A stretch of 64,000 nucleotides of DNA, from positions 88,765-152,764 of the forward strand of contig JAKBCE010000006.1 of assembly GCA_021808195.1 (NCBI GenBank), given 5' to 3'. Made by a program: the position numbers and the translations under genes. Position 1 is the stretch's first letter, and every line of letters begins with the position of its first letter. This stretch comes from Pseudomonadota bacterium (GTDB lineage: Bacteria; Pseudomonadota; Gammaproteobacteria; Steroidobacterales; Steroidobacteraceae). Under the pieces are notes generated by a model. The model made no database searches and had not been told where the DNA came from. It worked only from the letters and a program-made list of their open reading frames with translations. Positions 45,215 through 55,234 of the stretch are shown in pieces.

Positions 45215-48019
45215 ATGATCGCCAAACGCTCAAGTCTGGTGATGGCGCTGCTGCTGGCTCTGCCGCAGGCAGCGCTGGCTCTGGGCCTCGGGAATATTCA
45301 TGTTAAGTCGCATCTTGACCAGCCGCTCGATGCGCGCATCGACCTGCTCGATGCCACGCCGGCGGCCATGCAGAGTCTGTCGGTCGGGCTGGCTTCGCGT
45401 CTCACCTTTGCCAAGTACGGGCTGAACTGGCCGCCCTACCTCAATGGGGCGCAAATCGAGGTCGTGCACGGCGCCAGCGGACGCCTCGAGCTGCATCTGA
45501 CCTCGCCGCTGCCGGTCACCGACCCAATTCTGACCCTGCTGGTCAAGGCGAACTGGAGTCGCGGCGTGCTGTTCCGCGAGTACACCATTTTGTTGAACCC
45601 GCCGGTCTATGTCCCCAAGGCGAACCAGCCGCGTCACGTGGCGGTGGCTGCCCCGGTGGTCGGCGGCGCGGCGCGCACGGGCGAGTTGCCAGCACAGCAG
45701 AGCCGCGCCGCTGCGGTGAGCCCGCCGGTCAGCGCGACGGCCGCGCCCGAGGCGGGCCGAGCCGCGCCGCATTCCATTCACGTTCGTCCGGGCGAGACGC
45801 TCTCGGGACTGGCCAGCCGCTTCAGCGGCGGCGGGATCGATTCTGCGCAGACACGCCGCTGGATGGTCGCGATCTATCGGCTGAACCCCCAGGCGTTTGC
45901 CCACAACATGAACCTGCTGCGCTCCGGGGCGGTTCTGCAGGTACCGAGCGAGAGCGCGGTGGCGCAGGTGTCGCGGGCGGCGGCCTGGAAGGAAATCAAC
46001 CGCCAGGACAGCGCCTGGCAGGCCAGCCAGGGCTCGGGCAGCGCCTCTGGCCGGCTGCGTCTAGTGGCCCCTCAGGGCAGCGGTTCGGGCACCGGTACCG
46101 CCGCGACGGGCTCGGGTCCGGGCAGTTCGGCCGCCGTCGGTGCTCTGCAGGCCCAAGTGCACACGCTGCAGAACGAGCTGGCGCAGGAGAAGCGCCTGGT
46201 GCAGATGAAGAGCGCCGCCCTGGCCGCCCTGCAGGCGCAGGTGGCCGCCAAGGTACCGGCCGGCAAGGCACCCGCTGCGACCAGTCCCGCGCCGCAGGCG
46301 GCCGCGCATCCGAGCACCGGCAAGCCGGCGGTGAAAGCGGCGCATGCGGCGCCGCCGAGTGAACTTCGGCAGATGCTGCGGCGCTACTGGTGGGCGCTGC
46401 TCGCCCTGGTGGCCCTCGTGATCGCCTACGTGCTGGCCCGGGTGCTGCGGTCGCGGCGCGAATCGGCGGCCGATGAGCTGCTGAGCGAATCGGCTGATAC
46501 CGGATTTGCCGCGAGCGCCCCGCCACCGGTGCCTGTGGTGACGGTGAGCGCCCCACCGCGCGCCGATGCGTCCATCGATGTCCGCGAGGCTACACACGAA
46601 CAGCCGCGACTGGTGATGAACGAGGCGGCCGCGCCGGTGGTTTCCACGCACGTCCCGGCCGATCAGACGATGAGCAGCGAGACCGCGCTCAACCTCGAGC
46701 AGGGCGATCCGCTCGCCGAGGCGGACTTCCATATGGCTTATGGCCTGTACGACCAGGCCGCTGATCTGATCCGAATCGCCATTCAGCGCGAGCCGGAACG
46801 GCGGGATCTGAAGCTCAAGCTCCTCGAGGTGTTCTTCGTCTGGGGCAACAAGGAGCAGTTCGTCGAACTCGCGCACGAGCTGGCGGAATCGCGCGAGCAG
46901 GCGCCCCCGGGCGAGTGGGACAAGGTCGTGATCATGGGACGGCAGCTTGCGCCGGATGATCCGCTGTTCGCCGATGCGCCGGTGAGCGGGGCCGCCTCAC
47001 AGGGCGTCGACCTTGATCTGGAAGGCGGCCAGGGGCGGGTGGATTTTGATCTGATGGGCGGTGCATTGCCCGCCGCTCACGCGAGCAGCTCCACCAGTGC
47101 CACAGGATCATTCGATCTGGACATCGGCGCGGCGCTCGGGGAAGACGGCGCCGCGGCCGACACGGTGTCGAGCTCGGATCTGAACGCGACGCTCGCGGAC
47201 CTGGAAGCGACCGGTTCGGAAACCGGCGTGACGCAGGAGATGGCCGAACATCCGCTCGATGAGATGTCGGCCTTCGAGCCGGTCGAGCCGACGGTCGAGC
47301 AGCCGGCTTTGCAGGCGGGCGGTGCGTCCGCTCTGCGCGAGAAGGTCGAAGCGCTGAGCCAGGGATCGGACCGGACCGCCGAATTGGCGATCGACGATCT
47401 CGGCCTGGATCTCGGCGCGTTCGAAACCACCGTGCAGCCGAGCCTCGGCGGCGATTCCCCGACCCTGGTGGCCGGGCTCGACGAGCACTCGCGCAGCATG
47501 CTGGCACAGGCCGAGGCGGGCGCCTCGGGCGAAGGCGGCAGCGCGGCGGCCGTGCCGAACTCCACCGGGACCACGAGTGCGTGGCACATCGATGAGCGCG
47601 AGCTCGAGAATCTGCTCGCCGAGCAACCCAAAGCGGGTGACGCGGCCCAGCATGAGGCGTCCGAGACCTCCAGGCTGAATACGCTCGTGATGCCAGCCGG
47701 CGGCGTGGACTTCGATCTCGGCGCCGAGCCGGAGGCGAAGCCGTCGAACGGCAACGGTCTGGATTTCGATATCGGCGCTGCGACCATGGCGCATGTGGGC
47801 CTTGGCGCGACGCAAGAGTCGCCCACCGCAGAGCACGAGGTCACCGATTTCGAGCCGCTCACGATGAGTGAAGTCGGCACCAAACTCGATCTCGCCCGCG
47901 CCTACATGGACATGGGTGATCCGGAGGGGGCGCGCAGCATCCTCGAGGAAGTGATGCACGAGGGCTCCGACGCGCAGCGTCAGGAGGCCGGCCGGCTGCT
48001 GGAGTCGCTGCCCGGCTGA
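45215..48019 (+). CDS. fimV: FimV, polar pilus/twitching regulator with LysM domain
   Basis: FimV is an inner-membrane, peptidoglycan-binding hub protein needed for type IV pilus function and polar organisation. The 934-residue protein has a signal peptide (residues about 1-23), the FimV N-terminal domain (LGLGNIHVKSHLDQPLDARI), a LysM domain at about 190-245 (HVRPGETLSGLASRF), a coiled region and one membrane helix at about 391-412 (YWWALLALVALVIAYVLARV). A long acidic cytoplasmic part contains TPR-like helices and several D-F-D-L-G-type repeats. The conserved FimV tail is at about 885-934 (KLDLARAYMDMGDPEGARSI). An ATG at 45194 is an alternative start with AAGGGG upstream. Confidence 0.95.
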   Translation: MIAKRSSLVMALLLALPQAALALGLGNIHVKSHLDQPLDARIDLLDATPAAMQSLSVGLASRLTFAKYGLNWPPYLNGAQIEVVHGASGRLELHLTSPLPVTDPILTLLVKANWSRGVLFREYTILLNPPVYVPKANQPRHVAVAAPVVGGAARTGELPAQQSRAAAVSPPVSATAAPEAGRAAPHSIHVRPGETLSGLASRFSGGGIDSAQTRRWMVAIYRLNPQAFAHNMNLLRSGAVLQVPSESAVAQVSRAAAWKEINRQDSAWQASQGSGSASGRLRLVAPQGSGSGTGTAATGSGPGSSAAVGALQAQVHTLQNELAQEKRLVQMKSAALAALQAQVAAKVPAGKAPAATSPAPQAAAHPSTGKPAVKAAHAAPPSELRQMLRRYWWALLALVALVIAYVLARVLRSRRESAADELLSESADTGFAASAPPPVPVVTVSAPPRADASIDVREATHEQPRLVMNEAAAPVVSTHVPADQTMSSETALNLEQGDPLAEADFHMAYGLYDQAADLIRIAIQREPERRDLKLKLLEVFFVWGNKEQFVELAHELAESREQAPPGEWDKVVIMGRQLAPDDPLFADAPVSGAASQGVDLDLEGGQGRVDFDLMGGALPAAHASSSTSATGSFDLDIGAALGEDGAAADTVSSSDLNATLADLEATGSETGVTQEMAEHPLDEMSAFEPVEPTVEQPALQAGGASALREKVEALSQGSDRTAELAIDDLGLDLGAFETTVQPSLGGDSPTLVAGLDEHSRSMLAQAEAGASGEGGSAAAVPNSTGTTSAWHIDERELENLLAEQPKAGDAAQHEASETSRLNTLVMPAGGVDFDLGAEPEAKPSNGNGLDFDIGAATMAHVGLGATQESPTAEHEVTDFEPLTMSEVGTKLDLARAYMDMGDPEGARSILEEVMHEGSDAQRQEAGRLLESLPG

Positions 48020-48801
48020 TGCCTCGGATCGCGATCGGGCTGGAGTACCACGGTGGCGCTTATGTCGGCTGGCAGAACCAGCCGACCCGCCCCAGTGTTC
48101 AGGGGTGTCTCGAGGCGGCGCTCGGCGAGGTCGCCGATGCTCCCGTGAGTGCGGTGTGCGCGGGTCGCACCGATGCCGGAGTGCACGCCCGCGGTCAAGT
48201 CGTGCATTTCGATACCGCCGCGCAGCGCAGTATGCGTGCCTGGGTGCTCGGGGCCAACAGCGCGCTGCCGCCGGACATCAGTGTGACCTGGGCGCAACCG
48301 GTGCCGGCGCACTTTCACGCCCGCTATTGCGCCGAGGCGCGCACCTACCGCTACATTATTCTCAACCGCCGGGCGCGCTCGGGGCTGCTGGCCCGGCGCA
48401 TTACCTGGGTGCACCGGCCGCTCGATGCGGTGGCGATGCGCCAGGCCGCGGCACTGCTTGAAGGTGAGCACGATTTCAGCGCATTCCGCGCCGCGGAATG
48501 CCAGGCAAAGTCCCCCGTGCGCCGGCTCGAGCGGCTCAGCGTGCGGCGCGCGGACGAATGGGTCATTCTCGAGGCGACCGCGAACGCGTTCCTGCATCAC
48601 ATGGTGCGCAACATCGCCGGTCTGCTCATCGCCATCGGCAAGGGGGAGGCGCCGGCGGGCTGGGCAGGGGAGGTGCTGGCCGGACGCGATCGGCGCCGCA
48701 GTGCCCCGACCGCGCCCGCCGACGGGCTGTATCTGTGGTCGGTGCGCTATCCGCAGGCCTTTGCGCTGCCTGAGCCGCTCGACGGGCCCGGGCCGTGCTG
48801 A
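48019..48801 (+). CDS. truA: TruA, tRNA pseudouridine(38-40) synthase
   Basis: TruA isomerises uridines 38-40 in the tRNA anticodon stem. The 260-residue protein has the catalytic aspartate D52 in CAGRTDAGVHARGQVVHF, and RYIILNRRARSGLL and FRAAECQAKSPVR of the family. It overlaps the fimV stop (TGATG). In relatives trpF usually follows; here accD comes next. Confidence 0.96.
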   Translation: MPRIAIGLEYHGGAYVGWQNQPTRPSVQGCLEAALGEVADAPVSAVCAGRTDAGVHARGQVVHFDTAAQRSMRAWVLGANSALPPDISVTWAQPVPAHFHARYCAEARTYRYIILNRRARSGLLARRITWVHRPLDAVAMRQAAALLEGEHDFSAFRAAECQAKSPVRRLERLSVRRADEWVILEATANAFLHHMVRNIAGLLIAIGKGEAPAGWAGEVLAGRDRRRSAPTAPADGLYLWSVRYPQAFALPEPLDGPGPC

Positions 48802-48840
48802 TCGGCTATCATCGCGCGCTGGAGCCCTCGCGGATATCTT

Positions 48841-49701
48841 ATGTCCTGGTTCGAAAAGATCATGCCCTCGCGCATCAAGACCGAGCGGCGTACGCGCTCG
48901 GTGCCCGAGGGGCTGTGGATTAAGTGCCCGGTGTGTGATGCGGTCCTGTACCGCGCCGAGCTCGAGCGTAATCTGTACGTCTGCCCCAAGTGCTCGCATC
49001 ACATGCGCATCGGGGCGCGCGAGCGGCTCGATGCCTTCCTCGATCCGGGCAGCGCACGGGAACTCGCCGCAGGCGTTCACCCGGAAGATCCGCTGAAGTT
49101 CCGCGACAGCAAGCGCTACAAGGACCGCCTGGCCCAGGCACAGAAGGTGACGCGGGAGGCCGATGCGCTGGTGGTGATGGCGGGCGCACTGGAGGCGCTG
49201 CCGGTGGTGGCGTGCGCGTTCGAGTTTCAGTTTCTTGGCGGTTCGATGGGCTCGGTGGTCGGGGAGCGCTTCAAGCGCGCCGTGGACCATTGCATCGCCG
49301 AGCGCAGTGCACTCGTCTGCTTCACCGCGAGCGGTGGGGCGCGCATGCAGGAAGCGTTGTACTCGCTGTTGCAGATGGCCAAGACCTCCGCGGCGCTCGC
49401 GCAGTTGAAGCGGGCGCGGCTGCCGTTCATCTCGGTCATGACGGACCCGACCACCGGTGGCGTGTCGGCGAGCCTCGCCATGCTCGGGGATCTGAACCTG
49501 GCCGAGCCGCGCGCATTGATCGGCTTCGCAGGCCCGCGCGTCATCCAGCAGACGGTGCGCGAGACGCTGCCGGAGGGCTTCCAGCGTAGCGAATTTCTCC
49601 TCGAGCACGGGGCGCTCGATATGATCGTCGACCGACGCGAGCTGCGCTCGCGAATTGCGACGATGCTGCGGGTCATGCTGAAGAAGCCGGCCGCTGCCTG
49701 A
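48841..49701 (+). CDS. accD: AccD, acetyl-CoA carboxylase carboxyltransferase beta subunit
   Basis: AccD with AccA transfers carboxyl from biotin to acetyl-CoA, the first step of fatty acid synthesis. The N-terminal zinc ribbon uses C29, C32, C48 and C51 (KCPVCDAVL, then VCPKCSHHM). The crotonase-like core follows ([46 protein letters not shown]). 286 residues is normal. It precedes folC, as in E. coli and Pseudomonas. Confidence 0.98.
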   Translation: MSWFEKIMPSRIKTERRTRSVPEGLWIKCPVCDAVLYRAELERNLYVCPKCSHHMRIGARERLDAFLDPGSARELAAGVHPEDPLKFRDSKRYKDRLAQAQKVTREADALVVMAGALEALPVVACAFEFQFLGGSMGSVVGERFKRAVDHCIAERSALVCFTASGGARMQEALYSLLQMAKTSAALAQLKRARLPFISVMTDPTTGGVSASLAMLGDLNLAEPRALIGFAGPRVIQQTVRETLPEGFQRSEFLLEHGALDMIVDRRELRSRIATMLRVMLKKPAAA

Positions 49702-49744
49702 GCGGCATGCGCCGTTCCGGCGTGGCCGAATCCCAAGAGCGTAC

Positions 49745-51046
49745 ATGAGCGAATCACTCGAGTACTGGTTGGCGCAGCAGCAGGCCGCGCATCCGCACAC
49801 CATTGACCTGGGACTCGAGCGGGTGAGCGCGGTGGCGCGCCGCCTCGCTCTGGAGCGGCCCGCGGCCACCGTCATCACCGTGGCCGGAACCAACGGCAAG
49901 GGCTCGACGGCGACGCATGCTGAGGCGCTGCTGCTGTCCGCCGGCGCCTCGGTGGGACTGTTCACCTCCCCGCACTTCATCCGCTACAACGAACGGATCC
50001 GCATCCAGGGCCGCGAGGTCGACGATGCCTCGCTGGTCAGAGCGTTCGAGCACATCGAGGCGGCACGCGGTGCCGAGACGCTCACCTTCTTCGAATACAA
50101 CACGCTGGCGGCGTTGTGGCTGTTCGCCGAGCGGGGCGTGCAGTTCGCCGTGCTCGAAGTCGGCCTCGGCGGACGGCTCGATGCGACCAACCTGGTCGAT
50201 GCCGATGCCGCGGTGCTGTGTTCGGTCGGACTGGATCATCGGGAATGGCTCGGCGATACCCTCGAGCAGATCGGCGCAGAGAAGGCCGGTATCTTCCGGC
50301 CGGGCCGACCGGCGGTGCTGGGCACCGCACACATGCCCGCGAGCGTGTACGCGGCGATCGCTCGGTTGGGCGCCCGCCCGCTCCTCGCCGAGCGCGATTA
50401 CCACTGGCAGGTCGCCGCGGATGGACGCTGGAGTTATCACGGCGTGCGATTGGAGCTGGCGGATCTGCCGCCGTCGCGACTGCAGGGCGACATCCAATAC
50501 CGCAACGCCTCGGCCGCACTGGCGGCCATCGAGTCGCTGGCCGATGGACCTGCCGCCGGTCGCCTCGAGCCGGTGCTCGCCGCCCTCGATGCGCGTACCG
50601 TGAGCCGCGCGCTCGGCGCGGTGCATCTGGCCGGTCGGTTTCAGGTGGTGCCTGGGGCGAGCGAGTGGATTCTCGACATCGCGCACAATCCGCCGGCGGC
50701 GGAAGTGTTCGCCGCGCAGCTGGCGGGGCGCCCCTGCCGCGGCCGCACCCTCGCGGTCGTCGGCATCCTGGGAGACAAAGATGCCCCCGAGATTGGTGCC
50801 GCGCTCGCGCCCGTCGTGGATGAGTGGTTGCTGTGCTCGCTGCCGGGCCCGCGCGGAATTGCCGCGGGGGATTTGGCTGAGCGCCTTCAATCGGTCGCGC
50901 GCGCCCCGCGACTGTTCGACACCGTGACGGACGCCTGCGCCGCCGCGCGCGCGGCAGCGCAGCCCGGTGATCGTGTCATCGTGTGTGGCTCGGTGTACAC
51001 GGTCGGGCCGGCGCTCGAGTGGCTTGGGGTATACTCCCCGCAGTGA
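49745..51046 (+). CDS. folC: FolC, folylpolyglutamate/dihydrofolate synthase
   Basis: FolC adds glutamate to dihydropteroate and folates. The 433-residue Mur-ligase-type protein has the P-loop VAGTNGKGSTATH (46-58), the folate-loop region GLFTSPHFIRYNERIRI, and LEVGLGGRLDATNLVDAD. The C-terminus has the ligase-domain DIAHNPPAAEVF. Its stop overlaps the GTG start of the SPOR gene, so the two are coupled. Confidence 0.97.
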   Translation: MSESLEYWLAQQQAAHPHTIDLGLERVSAVARRLALERPAATVITVAGTNGKGSTATHAEALLLSAGASVGLFTSPHFIRYNERIRIQGREVDDASLVRAFEHIEAARGAETLTFFEYNTLAALWLFAERGVQFAVLEVGLGGRLDATNLVDADAAVLCSVGLDHREWLGDTLEQIGAEKAGIFRPGRPAVLGTAHMPASVYAAIARLGARPLLAERDYHWQVAADGRWSYHGVRLELADLPPSRLQGDIQYRNASAALAAIESLADGPAAGRLEPVLAALDARTVSRALGAVHLAGRFQVVPGASEWILDIAHNPPAAEVFAAQLAGRPCRGRTLAVVGILGDKDAPEIGAALAPVVDEWLLCSLPGPRGIAAGDLAERLQSVARAPRLFDTVTDACAAARAAAQPGDRVIVCGSVYTVGPALEWLGVYSPQ

Positions 51047-51783
51047 AAGAACGACTGACGGGCGCCATCATCCTCGTGGCGCTGATCGTGTTGCTGGTGC
51101 CCGAGTTGCTGACCGGACCGCCGCGAATGAAGCGCGCTGCGGCTGGGGCGGGCGCCCGTGTGGCCGCTCATCCAACTGCACAGACCCCGGTGCACCGTTA
51201 CACGCTGCCGCTCGAGGGCGGAGCCGCAGCGCGCATGGCAGCCATCGAGGCGCAGGCGAGCGCCGTACCCCGAACCGCTGCGCCGACATCGAACCCGCCA
51301 TCCGCGCCGTCGACGGCTCAGCCTCCCCGAGCGGCTCAGACTGTCGCTGCGGTTGCTGCGAAGCCGGCGGCGCCGCCGCCCCTGGCTACCCCGGTGCCGC
51401 GGCCGAGAACCCAGCCCACACCCCAGCCTAAGCCCGGGGCGCGACCGACGGCCCAGGCTAAGCCTAAGTTGCGCGCCCGACCCGTGGTGCAGGCGCGCCC
51501 CGTGGTGCGCCGGACGGTGGCCAGAGCCCAAACGGTGCGGTCGACGCATGGAACGGCAGCGTGGACCGTGCAGATGGGCGTTTTCGCGTACCGCGCCGAC
51601 GCCTTGCGCCTAGTGCGCCAAGCTCGTGTCAAAGGCATCCTCGCGGGGATTGCTCCTCTGCATCTGCGTGGCCGGTTGCTCTGGCGGGTGACCAGCGGTT
51701 CAGCGCGCAGCCGCGCCGGCGCACTCGCGCTGCTCCGGCGATTGCGGGCGCGAGGCTTTAAGGGCGCATTGCTCAGGCAGTGA
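51043..51783 (+). CDS. dedD: SPOR-domain protein (DedD type)
   Basis: A 246-residue bitopic membrane protein: a short N-terminus, one membrane helix (about 5-22, LTGAIILVALIVLLVPELL), a long Pro/Ala/Arg-rich periplasmic linker and a C-terminal SPOR domain (about 170-246, TVQMGVFAYRADALRLVRQA). SPOR domains bind denuded septal peptidoglycan, so the protein is expected at the division site. The position between folC and cvpA matches dedD. The GTG at 51043 overlaps the folC stop. Confidence 0.9.
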   Translation: MKERLTGAIILVALIVLLVPELLTGPPRMKRAAAGAGARVAAHPTAQTPVHRYTLPLEGGAAARMAAIEAQASAVPRTAAPTSNPPSAPSTAQPPRAAQTVAAVAAKPAAPPPLATPVPRPRTQPTPQPKPGARPTAQAKPKLRARPVVQARPVVRRTVARAQTVRSTHGTAAWTVQMGVFAYRADALRLVRQARVKGILAGIAPLHLRGRLLWRVTSGSARSRAGALALLRRLRARGFKGALLRQ

Positions 51784-51969
51784 CAGGACGCCGAGCGGGC
51801 ATGGTCATGCTCTTGTACAATCCGCGCCCCTAGCTACCGTCCGACTGATGATGGGCCTAACGCGGCCGCCACACAGTGACACTTTTGCGCCATGGGCCCG
51901 ACCGCATGGCACCGGCGCCATGTTGCCCGGGACGGGGGGGCCAGACTCTGCCCGAGCGGACCAGACGTC

Positions 51970-52443
51970 ATGAATACAGCCGATTACGTGGTGAGCGCCG
52001 CCATCGTTCTGTCCGCCATCGTGGGCGCGGTGCGTGGCTTCCTGCGCGAAGCGATCGCACTGGCCACTTGGCTGATCGCGCTGGTGCTCGCGTGGCATCT
52101 GGCCTCGCGCGTGGCGCCGCACCTCGGCGGACTGCTCGCCGCACCGGCGGTGCGTCTGTGGGCCGCACGCGTGATCATCGCCGCGCTTATCTTGCTCCTC
52201 GGCATGGCGGTTGGCGCCATCGTCAGTCATTTCGTGCGTCTGTCGATCTTCAGCGGAGCGGACCGCTTTCTGGGCTTTCTATTCGGCGCTGCCCGCGGCG
52301 TGGTGCTGTTCGGCGTATTCGTGATTCTCGCCGAGCTGCTGCACCTTGATACCGAGGGCTGGTGGCGCCATTCAATACTGGTTCCGTATGGCAAAACGAT
52401 CGCAAGCGGGCTGCGGACGCTGGTCGGAGCCGGGCGGTTGTGA
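51970..52443 (+). CDS. cvpA: CvpA family membrane protein
   Basis: CvpA is an inner-membrane protein first linked to colicin V production and more recently to envelope integrity. The 157-residue product has four predicted membrane helices (e.g. DYVVSAAIVLSAIVGAVRGF, IIAALILLLGMAVGAIVSHF) and the family motif RGFLREAI. It sits directly before purF, as in E. coli. The 186-base gap after dedD contains no gene; a TACAAT box at 51816-51821 lacks a good -35. Confidence 0.93.
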   Translation: MNTADYVVSAAIVLSAIVGAVRGFLREAIALATWLIALVLAWHLASRVAPHLGGLLAAPAVRLWAARVIIAALILLLGMAVGAIVSHFVRLSIFSGADRFLGFLFGAARGVVLFGVFVILAELLHLDTEGWWRHSILVPYGKTIASGLRTLVGAGRL

Positions 52444-52451
52444 GGTAGCTT

Positions 52452-53960
52452 ATGTGTGGAATCGTCGGGCTCGTTGGCACGAGCGCGGTCAACCAGCGCC
52501 TCTACGATGCGCTCACCGTGCTGCAGCATCGCGGCCAGGACGCCGCCGGCATTGCCACCAGCGGCGAGGGCGGTCTGTGCGTGCGCAAGGCAAGCGGACT
52601 GGTGCGCGACGTGTTTCAGCAGCAGCATATGCTCGAGCTGAAGGGTCACGTGGGCATCGGTCATGTGCGCTACCCGACCGCCGGCTGCGACAGTGCCTCG
52701 GAAGCCCAGCCCTTCTATGTCAATTCGCCGTATGGGATCTGCCTGGCGCACAACGGCAACCTCACCAACGCCGCGGAACTCGCCGAGGTGCTGACCCGGG
52801 AGGATCGGCGTCACCTCAACAGCAGCTCAGACTCCGAAGTGCTGCTCAACGTGTTCGCCTCCGAGCTGCAACGCATCGGTACGCCACGGGTTACGCCGGC
52901 CGACGTGTTCGCAGCCCTCGAGGCGGTGTATCGCCGCTGCCGCGGCGGCTTCGCGGTCGTTGCCATGGTGATCGGCCACGGCATCGTCGGGTTCCGCGAT
53001 CCCAATGGCATCCGGCCACTGGTGCTCGGTGAGCGTGACACGCCGCACGGCAAGGAATGGATGCTGGCATCCGAAAGCGTGGCGCTCGACAGTCTCGCCT
53101 TCCGTCTGGTGCGCGACATCGCCCCCGGCGAAGCGGTGCTGATCGATGAGAGCGGCCGGCTGCACTCGCACCAATGCGTCACCGTGACGCGCCACACGCC
53201 CTGTATCTTCGAGTACGTCTATTTCGCGCGACCGGACTCCAAGATCGACAATATTTCGGTGTATCGCGCCCGCATGCGCATGGGTGACCGGCTGGCGGAG
53301 AAAATCCTGCGCGAGCGCCCGAATCACGAAATCGATGTCGTGATTCCGATTCCCGACACCAGCCGCACCAGTGCCTTGCAGCTGGCGCAGCGACTGGGGC
53401 TGAAGTACCGCGAAGGGTTTACCAAGAACCGCTACATCGGACGAACTTTCATCATGCCGGGCCAGCAGCAGCGGCAGAAGTCGGTGCGCAGCAAGTTGAA
53501 CGCGATCGACCTGGAATTCCGTGGCAAAAACGTGCTGCTGGTGGATGACTCGATCGTGCGCGGCACGACCTCTGCGCAGATCATCGAGTTGGCGCGCGAG
53601 GCGGGCGCGCGCAGAGTGTACTTCGCTTCGGCGGCCCCCCCGGTGCGCTATCCGAACGTGTATGGCATTGACATGCCCGCGGCGCGGGAACTGGTGGCCA
53701 GCGGGCGCAGCGTTGAGGAAGTGATGCGGCTGATCGGTGCCGATTGGCTCGTCTATCAGGACCTCGAAGATTTGATTGCGGCTTGCCGGCACGAGGATTC
53801 GCAGATCGAGGAGTTCGACACCTCGTGCTTCTCCGGCCACTACATCACCGGCGATGTCACGCCGCAGTACCTCGATCGTCTGCAGCGCGAACGGTCTGAT
53901 GAGGCCAAGCAGCGCGGCCGCGATGCCCGCGGCGCGCTGAAAATCGTCCACGGTGGCTGA
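52452..53960 (+). CDS. purF: PurF, amidophosphoribosyltransferase
   Basis: PurF catalyses the first committed step of purine synthesis, moving the glutamine amide to PRPP. The protein starts MCGIVGLVG, so the nucleophile cysteine is Cys2 with no propeptide, as in E. coli. The PRPP-binding motif is [18 protein letters not shown] at about residue 360. 502 residues is normal. It is the last gene of the fimV-purF run and overlaps the next gene. Confidence 0.97.
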   Translation: MCGIVGLVGTSAVNQRLYDALTVLQHRGQDAAGIATSGEGGLCVRKASGLVRDVFQQQHMLELKGHVGIGHVRYPTAGCDSASEAQPFYVNSPYGICLAHNGNLTNAAELAEVLTREDRRHLNSSSDSEVLLNVFASELQRIGTPRVTPADVFAALEAVYRRCRGGFAVVAMVIGHGIVGFRDPNGIRPLVLGERDTPHGKEWMLASESVALDSLAFRLVRDIAPGEAVLIDESGRLHSHQCVTVTRHTPCIFEYVYFARPDSKIDNISVYRARMRMGDRLAEKILRERPNHEIDVVIPIPDTSRTSALQLAQRLGLKYREGFTKNRYIGRTFIMPGQQQRQKSVRSKLNAIDLEFRGKNVLLVDDSIVRGTTSAQIIELAREAGARRVYFASAAPPVRYPNVYGIDMPAARELVASGRSVEEVMRLIGADWLVYQDLEDLIAACRHEDSQIEEFDTSCFSGHYITGDVTPQYLDRLQRERSDEAKQRGRDARGALKIVHGG

Positions 53961-55119
53961 ACGTCCGACAGCTGGCGAGGCCCGTCGCGAGCTGCTGATC
54001 GAGCTGATGCGCGCGGGGCTGGCCCGCGTTGAGGGACGAACCTGCGTGCGTGCGGCGCTGCGCACGGCCGTGGCGCAGCCGCACTGGGCCGTCGCGATCG
54101 GCAAGGCGGCTGTTGCGATGGCGTTGGGTGCGCGCGATGCGCTCGGATCGGCGCTCGAGCGGCTGTTGGTCATCTGCCCGGACGGCTACGGGGCCGAGGC
54201 GCTGCAGGGGGTGCCCGGCGCGCAGATCGTCTCCAGTGCCCACCCTGTGCCTGATGAGCGCTCCCTGCGCGCCGGCGCGCGCCTGCTCGCCTGGCTCGAT
54301 GCGCTGCCCCCGACGGTGCAGTTGGTATTTCTGATCTCTGGGGGCGCCTCGGCGCTGGTCGAGGTTCCAAAGCCTGGCGTCACGCTCGAGCAGCTCGTAC
54401 GGCTGTCGCGGCTCGGCATGGCCTCCGGCCGCGACATCGTCGCCCTGAATGCCGAGCGGGCGCGCGTCTCGCAGATCAAAGGCGGGGGGCTGGCGGCGCG
54501 CTTAGGCGATCGCAGCGCCCGGGTGTTGTTCATCTCCGATGTGCCGGGCGACGATCCGGCGGTGATCGGCTCGGGGATCCTTGCTGCAGCTCCGCTCGGT
54601 GACCGGTTGCACCGCGAGGTGATCGCCTCGGTCGATATGGCCGGCGAAGCAGTGGCCGAGGCGGCCCGCGCGCGCGGGCTGACCGCGCACTGCGCCCCGG
54701 GCCGGTTCGCCGGCGACGCGCGGCGCCTCGCGACCCAATTTACGCATGAACTGGCGCTCGGCGACGTGCAGGTGCGCATCTGGGGTGGGGAGTCCACGGT
54801 GCAACTGCCGCCACATCCCGGCCGTGGCGGGCGCAATCAACACTTGGCGCTCGCCGCGGCGCGGCTGATCGCCGGATACGCCAACCTGGCCCTGCTCGCC
54901 GTCGGCACCGATGGGGTCGACGGACCGACCGAGGACGCCGGAGCATTGGTCGACGGGGAGACCTGCGGGCGCATTGCCGCACTCGGCATCGATGCGGATG
55001 AGGCGCTGCGCGGGGCCGATTCGGGCACGGCACTGGCGGCGGCCGGGGCACTGCTGCGCACCGGCCCGACCGGGACCAACGTTGCGGATCTGGTCATCGG
55101 TTTGAAACGTGCGCCGTGA
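53953..55119 (+). CDS. glycerate 2-kinase (MOFRL/DUF4147 family)
   Basis: A 388-residue kinase of the GckA/TtuD type that phosphorylates D-glycerate at carbon 2. Recognisable segments are [19 protein letters not shown], the [17 protein letters not shown] loop, [18 protein letters not shown], and the C-terminal MOFRL segment [20 protein letters not shown]. The GTG start lies within the purF end (8-base overlap). It would feed 2-phosphoglycerate to glycolysis; no glyoxylate or tartrate genes are near, so the metabolic context is unclear. Confidence 0.88.
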   Translation: MAERPTAGEARRELLIELMRAGLARVEGRTCVRAALRTAVAQPHWAVAIGKAAVAMALGARDALGSALERLLVICPDGYGAEALQGVPGAQIVSSAHPVPDERSLRAGARLLAWLDALPPTVQLVFLISGGASALVEVPKPGVTLEQLVRLSRLGMASGRDIVALNAERARVSQIKGGGLAARLGDRSARVLFISDVPGDDPAVIGSGILAAAPLGDRLHREVIASVDMAGEAVAEAARARGLTAHCAPGRFAGDARRLATQFTHELALGDVQVRIWGGESTVQLPPHPGRGGRNQHLALAAARLIAGYANLALLAVGTDGVDGPTEDAGALVDGETCGRIAALGIDADEALRGADSGTALAAAGALLRTGPTGTNVADLVIGLKRAP

Positions 55120-55234
55120 GCCGGCGGGCTTGTGAGCAATTGTAATGCGGGGCAGTTGCGCACGCGGCGCCGGGGAGGCAGCTCTGGCGTCTCGGCGGCG
55201 CGCTCCGGTATCGTTGCGGCTACGAGTTGACGCC

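Noticed and set aside
47980..49980. Long minus-strand open frame across truA and accD
   Set aside because: Antisense shadow of TruA and AccD, which carry their full active-site motifs; no motif on the other strand.
55128..55146. lac-operator-like sequence (TTGTGAGCAATTGTAA) before the response regulator
   Set aside because: Similarity is one-sided, there is no inverted repeat, and no LacI-type regulator is near.
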